NCBI GenBank assembly: GCA_009767595.1
Contig: VSDK01018595.1
Span: 539,115-603,114 of the forward strand
Reading direction: 5' to 3'
DNA: 64,000 nucleotides
DNA from: Symbiodinium kawagutii
Taxonomy: Eukaryota > Sar > Dinophyceae > Suessiales > Symbiodiniaceae
Shown here: positions 55,436-64,000 of the stretch, in pieces
Position numbering within the stretch: position 1 is the first letter of the stretch
Layout: each line of letters opens with the position of its first letter
Translations under genes and position numbers: made by a program
Notes under the pieces: model-generated
The model's input: the letters and a program-made list of their open reading frames with translations, nothing else
Told to the model about the DNA's origin: nothing
Database searches by the model: none

Positions 55436-56394
55436 CAATCATGAACCAGCTGTTGATTACAACGAATTGCATATTACTCTTGGAAAAAGCAATCCCAAAA
55501 ATACTAGTCGATCATTCCCCGAGGTCGGCGCAAGCTGCTCCGCACCCGACCCAGCTGCTGCAGATCGGATGGTCCAAAGGGCACACAGCCCAGAACAAAA
55601 ATCCCAGAAATACTAGTCGATCAACCACTCTCCCATTGGCACAACCACACATAACCCACTTCGGCAGGCCGGATGGTCTTGGTCACCAATCAACCAATCA
55701 TCCGTGACACTGCTGGCTTGAATACTGCTATGGGTCATAACCAAACATCCACTAGAGGGGTTTGGACCCATAGCTGTATATTAAGATACCCGGCTCCGGG
55801 ATACCACTCTGTAAGGACGTATCAATCATACGCGATCGTGATGCCAGAAGAACCCGGATGATATGAAATCCCTTTAAGGCAGCTGCTCCAGCGACGATGA
55901 TGATTCATCATGGAAAGCAATGCTTCATTACGGCTTGTGATGCTCTTTGACTGTCGGTCATGGTGAATCATGGTGCTCTTAATGCTGCTTCCTTCTTGAT
56001 GCTTTGTGATGTTTGACAACATTTCACATCTGGTGAGCTTGTGAGCTAGACCAAGGTCTGTCTCATGGTAATGTGAGATTGCTGAGACACTACTAGCAAC
56101 TAACTAGCTCACTCACTCACTCACTAAGTAAGCAAGAAGCTAACTAGCAAACTGGCCAACTGGCCAACTGGCCAACTAGCCAACTAGCTAACTAGCTAAC
56201 TAGCTAACTGGCCAACTACCTAACTAGCCGACTAGCAAACTGACTAATTAACCAAAAATGCGAACTCGCAAACTCAATCACTAACCAACAACCAACATCA
56301 ACCAACATCAACCAACTAACTTCTTGTTTATAATCAACCAACTAACCAACATCAACCAACATCAACCAACATAACCAACCGACCAAAATCAACC
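55436..56394. other. No convincing gene
   Basis: A possible minus exon QLGRVRSSLRRPR near 55515-55560, then AACTGGCC/AACTAGCC and CAACCAACAT tandem tracts (56145-56385). Confidence 0.3.
55727..55776 (-). mobile_element. Family A element, internal deletion
   Basis: Only 50 bp: CTATGGGTCAT...TTGGACCCATAG. Confidence 0.65.
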
Positions 56395-56546
56395 TCATGA
56401 AAAAACTACGCCGGGACAATTCCGTGCCATGAGGCTGTAGCCCTCGTAGCCGTCGTAGCCGTCGTAGCCTTCGTAGCCCTCGTAGCCCTCGTAGCCCTCG
56501 TAGCCCTCGTAACCGTAGCCGTCCGCGTAGCCTTCCCCATAGCCAC
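56395..56546 (-). CDS. Gly-Tyr repeat exon (GYEGYEGYDGY), possible C-terminus
   Basis: A 9-bp minisatellite (GTAGCCCTC variants on the plus strand) reads on the minus strand as GYGEGYADGYGYEGYEGYEG continuing GYDGYDGYEGYSLMARNC, ending TGA at 56395. Acceptor TTTGCGAG|GT. Such repeats occur in glycine-rich RNA-binding and structural proteins. The other two minus frames give TRA or LRGLRG repeats and are less likely. Confidence 0.42.
56436..56528 (+). repeat. 9-bp minisatellite GTAGCCNTC
   Basis: Underlies the Gly-Tyr repeat of the minus-strand exon. Confidence 0.9.
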
Positions 56547-56755
56547 CTCGCAAATTTTGAAGCTGGGGACGACCAACCAGCAGGAAGCATCAACAAATTG
56601 GGGAAGCCATTGTTGATGGTTCCCCTTGTTGATGGTTCCTCGCAAATTTTCGACCAACCAGCAGGAACCATCAACAATGGATTCTTGGTGGCTTTTAGAT
56701 CCCTTGCTAAAAGTCTAACTTTTAGTGGCTATATCCATCCAGGATTCACCACCAT

Positions 56756-56855
56756 CTGGTTGGTGATTTCAGCCCAGTTGAAAAATGTGAGTCAAGCAAC
56801 CAACCATTTGGTAATACTATGGAGAATAAAACTGATTCAAACGACCAACCAGTCA
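56756..56855. mobile_element. Family C element
   Basis: TCTGGTTGGTGATTTCAGCC...GATTCAAACGACCAACCAG. Confidence 0.65.
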
Positions 56856-59077
56856 TCTAACGGCATTCCATCATTGTATAACCATCATTTCACTATTGTT
56901 CAACTATTGCCAACCAAAATTGATCATTGTGGTGCATTTACGATATGCTTGATCAAGTCATGCCAACATGGTGATTGTCAGTGAGCCCCTGTGGGCCGCA
57001 TTGGTGAGCTTGGGGTAGTCACCTATAACCAGGGCCAGAATCAACGGCTCCCATCGTGAAGCTTGGAGGAAAGATGTGGATGTGTTGGCTTAATGATGGA
57101 GATGGTCGGCTTAAATGATGGTGAATGATGGCTTAATGATGATGGCTTGTTAACAGCCTTACCCCTTCTCGGCTTGATGACGGTGAAGCAGCGAACTTGT
57201 TAAGCCCTGTCAACTCCCAAAAATGAACCAGAGCCACCCTTGGTTGGGATGTTCACCTACCAATAGTTGTTGACATTTCTTTGCTATTCACCTATACCGG
57301 CCCATGTAGCTGTTGGGTCAAGGGCCCCTGTGTCCTGTTTCTTCACATCCCAATTCGCCTCCATAGCCATCGTAGGGGTAGCCGGCTGCTGCATGGGCAC
57401 CTTGACTGCAGCGTGTTGTTGGGCCAGGGCATTAAATAAACGTTGGTTAACGAGGGCCAACACTGGTCAATGACAATTGGCAAAAGCCAACGATCATTTA
57501 CAACAGTTCATGATGGTTCGAAGTGGTGAACAAAGATGAATCGTTCTATTGAAACTGGTTCATGATGGTTCATGATGGCATACAGAAAAGAACGATCCAC
57601 CACCACCAAAAGCCACAGTGACAAGCTTGGTGAATATCGAAGCTGGAGATCCGTCAGGTGGGTAACCCACAACAGCAGCAACAAGAACACCCCATTGGAT
57701 GGGTTACCCACTCTTGCTTGTGGAATATCATTGGATGGCTTACCCAATTGGATAATACCATCGTGATGGCTTCGCTTGTGGAATGGTTTGGTCATGATCA
57801 TATCACGCTTGCCATTACGAGTGAACAAAAAAACAACGAGCACAACAGCTGGGATGAGTCACAGAGGCTTCCAACATGGTACCAGTACCCGATTGAACCA
57901 AGCTGACGGTGGCAAGATTGGTGATGTTCATTCGTCAAAACCTAACAGCATCATGGCATGAAAACATGGATCAAAGATGAGAAGTAATGAAGAGCAGTTT
58001 CCGTGAGCCAAGGCGAGAGAATCTGCAATGACGTTTATCAAAACACATGAGTATTGGATCTCTGCTTAAGATTTGCTCCTCTTGTAGTGCTTGTGTTCGT
58101 GATTTCCAGCAAAAATCTCCACGCCACATCGTCTCTGAAAACAACCAGACAAATGAAAATTAAAGGGTTGGCTGCGCACAATCATGATCGAAATGCATAA
58201 ACACATTATAGAATGCAATAGACATAGAAAGAGGAACCCTCCTGGAGTCATGGGAGATTCCGCTGTTCATAAACCCTGCAGGTTTGATATTAGATTCCCT
58301 CTATTTATGAAACTGGAGTGGTTTAAATATGGATCTACCGGTAGATAGACTATAGAAACATGTAAAAAAGTAGGAATTCTGACAACTCATTGTTGCTGTT
58401 CCACATTGTGTTGAGGATGACTCTATCTGCTGGGGCATGTGTTCATAATATCTTGTATACTCATATCATGGATATAGCCATATCATAGGCCCGTAATTGC
58501 TCTGGCTCTGGTCGCCTGGTGCCGGTGAAACGTGTTGCGCCAGCAGTCTGGCATTTGATGCAGTCTTCTACTACCCAGCAGAAGCAATACATTGTGGTCA
58601 GGCTTAGTTAATCAATAATCTTATCTATTGGACTTGATGGCTGAGTTGGATCCCCTGCGAAAAACTTAATTTTTCGTGGATAATATGGTAAATCCAACTA
58701 ATCCAAAAAACACTGATAATCTAAGTTTACGGATAAATGCAAGCCAAATCATCAGGGCCAACATCCAGAATGATGCAGAAAACATGCAGCTGGTATATAT
58801 CATGGAGCTGGAGATAACACTGCCAGTATCTCCACTGTTCCAGAATAATCACCAACTGCATCCAATATCCACTGACGTGGTCGCATTGATCCACTGTCAC
58901 TTGGGTGAACTCATCACTTTTTCATTTCAAAGAAACATCTCTACAATCAGAGGTTTAACGATTGTTGTAAGTTATTTTTCCCTATTATCAACCCCTATTA
59001 CTGTATATCAATGTTGTAGCCCTATAAAACCAATGTTTAGTTAGTATCACCATGTTCCAAGGCTTCAAAACACTCAC

Positions 59078-59154
59078 CAGCTGCGTTGCGGCACCGGCAC
59101 AGCTACCCGTGGCACCTTCCCACTCGTTGTACCAGTCATTCTGATCCTCCGCTC
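59078..59154 (-). CDS. Candidate exon ERRIRMTGTTSGKVPRVAVP
   Basis: Acceptor GAGCCCAG, donor CAGCTG|GTGAGT (perfect consensus). Phase 0 start follows on from 60061-60145. A second frame reads PGAEDQNDWYNEWEGATGSC. Confidence 0.45.
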
Positions 59155-59213
59155 CTGGGCTCGGAGGTGGCGATAGCCAGCGAGTTACGGTGGCGATCCC
59201 TTTTTGCAAGCAA

Positions 59214-59342
59214 TGGTAACCCAGGATTAATAAACCCCAGGATTATTAATTGGGGGGGTTACCATTCTAATGGAAAAACAAGGTTTCAGGGGATACCCCC
59301 TATTGATCAACCAGGGGTTTATTAATCCTGGGTAGCCATTAG
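59214..59342. mobile_element. Family F inverted-repeat element
   Basis: AATGGTAACCCAGGATTAAT ... ATTAATCCTGGGTAGCCATT with GGGGGTTACC and GGGATACCCCC inside. Relatives at 6690-6815, 61797-61892 and 63465-63596. Confidence 0.7.
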
Positions 59343-60060
59343 TTAGAACACCATCCTGGAGATCTGCCAGATTCATTTTTTAATACAAATTGATTGTTGA
59401 AGTGATTTCTTTCATCATTGGAGTCTCTACCTATTGGGAATGGTTCAATTTCACTCTCGGTCATACAAATGGCTGAGTTCATTCTGGGCACGGTAATCAC
59501 CAGCAACGACTAGAAGGAATTCCTAAGGGTGGTCAAGAGACAGGAGTCCGCTGTCCCCAGCTGTCGGGTAGCAGGTTACTGGTCGCTGTCACCCCATGTC
59601 ACCGCAGCCATGATCCGTTGCCAACAAAGCTCACCATTCTTCAGGGCTCACAGAGTACGACCCAATCATCAAGTCCGCGAGGTTTTTCCCACACAACCAC
59701 CATCCAATTCTACTGAGTTGATGGTTAATTGATGGGTGATTCATGATCAAATGATGGTTAATGACAACGGAAATTTGATGGCTAAGTGGTGGTTTCATGG
59801 TTAGCCAGTCAAGAGCTGTTTGGTCAACAGCCTCTTGTGCTGTGTATTGCATGATTCACAACTGTCAACCATGCTCATCCACAAAAAAACATCGTTAACG
59901 GGCACTCGCTGTCACCAGCCATCATTTGATGCTACCCCCTTATTTTTAGATTTACCGCCTTAAAGCGGCTCTCCTTAGCTGATTTATCCGCCATTGATGC
60001 TACCGCATCATTGATCTATCCAAGAACATGTGCATTGGTCCCACCAAGCAGCCAACCGAC

Positions 60061-60145
60061 CAAGCTTCCATACCACCCTTCATATCTCGATCTGGAAGGC
60101 GGCGAGGGCGGCACAGAGCGGCGTTCTGGAACGACGACCTTGACC
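60061..60145 (-). CDS. Candidate exon VKVVVPERRSVPPSPPSRSR
   Basis: Acceptor CTACTCAG|G, 28 codons ending YEGWYGSL, donor TTG|GTCGGT. The Pro/Ser/Arg composition resembles linkers of RNA-binding proteins; with the Gly-Tyr exon at 56.4 kb this may be one gene (inference). Confidence 0.45.
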
Positions 60146-60858
60146 CTGAGTAGCAAGGACAGTGCCGCAACCAACCAAGAGAGGATACCCCCAAGCGTCT
60201 CAGCATAGCGCCAGCGCCAGGTTCATACTTGAGAGGTTCAGCATAGTGAGTAACTGACATCGCCAGAGGAGTTCATTCACTAAGACTTGGTCAAAACTTA
60301 TGCAAACCTTCGGAACTGAGAACCCTCGTCCATCTGCGATACCTGGCAAAAACGAATAAACCTTTTCTGATGGTTCGTACTTATCCCAATCTTATCCCTA
60401 CTTAACCCTGCACGTTAAAGTATGGCTACAGTACTGAACTGGTTCAAGCCTACAAGTTGGCCTACATGCTAGTTCAAACCCTACCTTGGCCAGCTAGTTT
60501 TATCCTTATCCCTACTTAATCCTCTTAAAGTATTGAACTAGCTGGCCAAGGTTTGCCTTGCAAAAAGCTGCCCCTTAGACCCCAGTCTTCGCTATTTCCA
60601 AGCTTGACAACGGAAGCCTAGAGACCCCTTGCATCTGGGGACGAAGATCGAATGCTCACCATAATGCTTCATGGTTGGTAACGGATTCACGCCCAACCAT
60701 CAACAGGAAAAAGCTCTAGATACCATCACTTACTATGGTCTGGCTATGTGTTCAGGGCAAGCGAGGACATCCCAGAGCTACCTCTTCAACTTTGGAAACC
60801 GGCCCAGTCGTCACATGATGATCTTACCTTTCAAGATCGGTGCAGATCTAACATTTTG

Positions 60859-60924
60859 CTTATGGGTCAATATTAATCAACTAATGATGGGGAACCAGGG
60901 ATACAGGGTTTTGACCCACTGCCA
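60859..60924 (-). mobile_element. Family A element, internal deletion
   Basis: 66 bp: TTATGGGTCAATATTAATC...TTTTGACCCACTGCC. Confidence 0.7.
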
Positions 60925-61373
60925 CATGGACACATGTTTCCCAATCAATCAAAGATGATACCAAAGATGTTGTGATAGTTTAGCGTAAATTCTTACGTAA
61001 CACCTTGGATTGTATATGCGTCGTTGGAGTGCGGTACTCGCAATCCCTTTACACTAGTTGGTCAATGAACTGTATTCAGAGTTTCTTGGTACAATCTATA
61101 AACCCAAAAACGAGCGAGGCAAGTCGATACCTCCCGACAATAATTGATGGACAATGGTGGTTGACTATGGTTGATGGTCGATAATGAGTAACCACCATTA
61201 TTAACCTCATTAATCTCATTATCATCCACGAGTAATAATGGTGGTGATAATTGATGATATAGTGGTTCACAGTGGGTTTTTGCCGGCGCGACAGAGTGCA
61301 CTGGGCTGATGGCCAGAATTTTCGCGTGCCACCACTACAAAAGTGGTTAGTGCACTGGTCAGCGAGGGACCCA

Positions 61374-61492
61374 TCTGGTTGTGGGTCGAAACCCCGTACC
61401 CCTAGTTCCCTATCATTAACCATTGTTTTCCCTATTACTGTTGGTGGAAATCCCCCATTAGTTGGTTGGTTAACTGCTTGACCCATAGCCAT
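61374..61492 (+). mobile_element. Family A element
   Basis: TGGTTGTGGGTCGAAACC...CTTGACCCATAGCCA. Confidence 0.85.
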
Positions 61493-61529
61493 CTGACCTT
61501 GGAACCAACCAACCTTTGACTGCCTTGAA

Positions 61530-61640
61530 CGAGCGCCTGGAACCTAAGGCTGTGACGTCTGGGCCTGGCGGCTCTGTCGTTTGGGTTCTTCGGAGGCCTG
61601 ACCGTTGCACCGGTGGCTGTCCGGCTGAACCATGACTGGT
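61530..61640. other. GC-rich island open in several frames
   Basis: Minus: GGTCAG|ASEEPKRQSRQAQTSQP*; plus: ALNERLEPKAVTSGPGGSVV. Likely exon, strand unresolved. Confidence 0.25.
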
Positions 61641-61796
61641 TGGTGGGTGCTCACCACCCGTGGTTAGTGGTTAATGATGGTTGATGATGGCTATATATGA
61701 TTAATAATTAATGGCTAATAATATTGATGAGCCATCAGATGTCTACCCAGGATGAGTCGCGAGCCACCCCTGGTTGATGATCATGTCGGGGGTATC

Positions 61797-61892
61797 CCCG
61801 AAGTTCGCCAACTGGTTTTCCCAGTGCAATGGTAATCCCTCCAATTAATCAACCTGGGTTTAGCTTCATCCTGGGTAAACATTGCACCATGT
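61797..61892. mobile_element. Family F element
   Basis: GGGGTATCCCCGAAGTTCG...TTCATCCTGGGTAAACATTG. Confidence 0.55.
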
Positions 61893-62699
61893 ACTAGTAC
61901 CCTGACCAAATATCACCCCTGGACGCTCCAATTGATGTGATGCCATGCGTCTACAGAAATCAACCACTCATCTCGACGCAGTGCCGGGCGCAGCAAACGC
62001 TACTTGTAGAAATCTCCTGGTCCCGAAGTTTGGTGAACTAACAGCGGCCGCCCCAAATTGCCGGCACGGACGGACTGCTCACGTTGGGTTGGGGGTTACA
62101 CAAACACCACAGACACCACAAACACCACACGGACACCGGATTGGCCACCGAAAAATGGAAGCAGTTGTTGAACCAGTTGACACCATTGGTTTAATCACTG
62201 TGGCACCATATGGCACCACACGAACCAACCCGGTAGTGCCACATTGGCTGAACCTATGGTTGGTAGTACCAAGCTGCAAATCACTATGGATCATAAATAG
62301 TAATCTGCAGTTTGACCCACCAAATCATTCATCAACATCGGGATGATGAGCATACAATTTGTTGACAAATGGTGGTGAGTAATCATTTCCAAACAACATG
62401 AGGTTCTACCAACCAAACAAAACAATCTGATGAACTGGTGTGCATCCACGAAAACAATCTAGTCAAGGCTGAACACCAACTATTCCTAGTTGGCCAACAA
62501 TCGCGAGCTAGTAAGCAACCAACACAAGTCATAGGACGATACAACCAGTGGCAATAGTTTGATGTCATCCGCACCTGCCAAAAAGTAGATGTGCACCCCA
62601 CAATTCATTGCATTCACCATGGTGAGTCACGTGGTTAGTTCACCCACCTCCTAGGGCTTGCTCGAACGAACCCTGGGCACTGCAGAATTTGGAATTCCT

Positions 62700-62890
62700 T
62701 CCGTTGCAGCACTGGAATCAGCGGACACCGTTCTCACCCCGTCAGATCCCCAACACAACCAGCCACCATGCTGTGCCCCCGAGATTTCAGCCGCTGCCGC
62801 ACGGCACCTGAACTTGAATGGGATAGCCATCCATCTGGCGCCCGACGCTCGGTTGGTCAGGTATCCCCATTGCGATGCGTTCGTTTACGG
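62700..62890 (-). other. GC-rich coding-like island, strand undecided
   Basis: Minus strand: AG|MDGYPIQVQ|GTGCCG (62808-62834) and CACAG|HGGWLCWGSDG|GTGAGA (62738-62770), too close together for both to be exons. Plus strand: 62658-62897 is open (SAAAARHLNLNGIAIHL...). Confidence 0.3.
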
Positions 62891-62999
62891 ATCATGAGAT
62901 CATCATCGCCATTTATTGATATTGACCATTAGTCAACCAACCAACTTTCAATGTTAACTGATGGTCCGGCAATTTACATAGTTGACATTTGGCTAACCA

Positions 63000-64000
63000 A
63001 CCACTTAACATTACTTCACCATCGATCAGTAGTCATCGTTACTTGCCATTAACCGCCATGTGTGGGGCCTGGGATGAACTGAGCCACAGCCATGGTTTTT
63101 GCAATGAGCTATGAGGGGCAACCACGAGTGGTTGCCCCAGATCACCGAGCCCTTGTCATACCTGTCACCATCTCAAAAACCATCACATTGCGTGGATGTT
63201 TAACCATTCATCTAGATCCAACATGAGCGTCATTGGATGAGGATTCATTCACCACTATTCACGAGTAGTTCAACATGATTTACCCATTGATCAAGCATGA
63301 TGTGCCACCAGCCACTATTCACCAAGATTTTGTTGGCCATAATCAGCTATCGTTCGGGACCATCGCCAGCCACGATTGGTATCAAATAGCCATGTTTTCG
63401 AGTCCCATAGCCATCATGGTCGTTACCAGTGAATCATCGAGATAACACCAATGAAAACCAACATTTATCCCCGGATTATTAAACCATGGGCTTATTAATT
63501 GGGGGATCACATTTGAATGAGAAACCAGTTGGCTTTGGAGGGGATACCGCCTATGAATCAACCACGGGTTTTTTGATCCAGCGTTGGCACTACCATAAAT
63601 GGTAGTTACCCGACTTCTGAACTAACTTAGCTAAGGATAGGGGGTCCCGCCTCGCAAACATTGCGCCAATATTGAATTAGTATTATACCAATGTCACCAT
63701 GACTATTGTTCTAAGACTATGAACCGTCCCAGTCTTGACCATTTAATGGTTCATTGTTGGCAGTGCTCAATCAGGGGTAGCTTTGTGAGTGCTCGCTTAT
63801 TTCGCAACATCATATCAACATAATGTGACCATTGCCAACCATTACCGACGAGAACAGCTGGTCTTTGCCGTTGTCAACCAGTATCAGTTTCGCATGTGGT
63901 TGTGCTTCCCCAATTTTGGGTGGTTAATCAATTGTACCAGTCATACGTGCATGTACAGTATGTATATAACAGCCTGTGCTTAACTTTAAAAAAGTATGGT
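63000..64000. other. Right edge, no gene seen
   Basis: One family F element (63465-63596) in AT-rich repeat-like sequence. Confidence 0.4.
63465..63596. mobile_element. Family F element
   Basis: ATCCCCGGATTATTAAACC...GGGGATACCGCCTATGAATC. Confidence 0.6.

Overview
This window reads as nuclear DNA of a dinoflagellate-like alga. The evidence is one gene I could assemble completely, RNA polymerase II subunit RPB3, on the minus strand from 33680 down to 15501. Its 13 short exons (29-158 nt) are separated by 12 introns of 281 nt to 5.5 kb. Half of the donors are GC, one is GA and the rest are GT, and every acceptor is AG; this donor mix is known from dinoflagellates. TTTAGGG-type telomeric motifs and long (CAA)n tracts fit the same reading. 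Exons are small GC-richer islands in an AT-richer background, so long ORFs here are mostly not genes.

Layout. 1-15.4 kb: candidate minus-strand exons of at least one unidentified gene, among many small inverted-repeat elements. 15.5-33.7 kb: RPB3. Its intron 10 contains a 4.6-kb insertion (18530-23130) with 27-bp terminal inverted repeats and a 9-bp target duplication, which looks like a Mutator-type non-autonomous element. The insertion carries a 0.23-kb CCTTTT microsatellite, three copies of a ~100-bp repeat, two tandem copies of a gene of unknown family (a 221-base assembly gap lies in one copy), and interstitial telomere-like repeats. 33.9-35.5 kb: the 3' part of a second minus-strand gene (seven exons joined in frame), ending 284 nt upstream of the RPB3 start, so the genes are head-to-tail. 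36.5-63 kb: more isolated candidate exons, mostly minus strand, none identified with certainty; a possible K+-channel selectivity filter, a Gly-Tyr repeat exon and a proline/serine-rich exon stand out. 46.2-47.4 kb: an 88-bp tandem array between two CAT microsatellites.

Repeats dominate the rest. At least seven families of short (about 60-130 bp) palindromic elements are spread through introns and intergenic DNA. The two commonest are family A (ends TGGCTNTGGGTCA / TGACCCATAGCCA) and family B (ends GGTGGTTTCTCAAAA / TTTTGAGAAACCACC). Tracts of degenerate GGTTAATGATGG-like repeats fill much of the remainder.

Only RPB3 is assigned with confidence. The other exon calls rest on open frames with splice-like borders and protein-like composition. 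They need RNA evidence, and several islands are open on both strands. I found no tRNA, rRNA or CRISPR.
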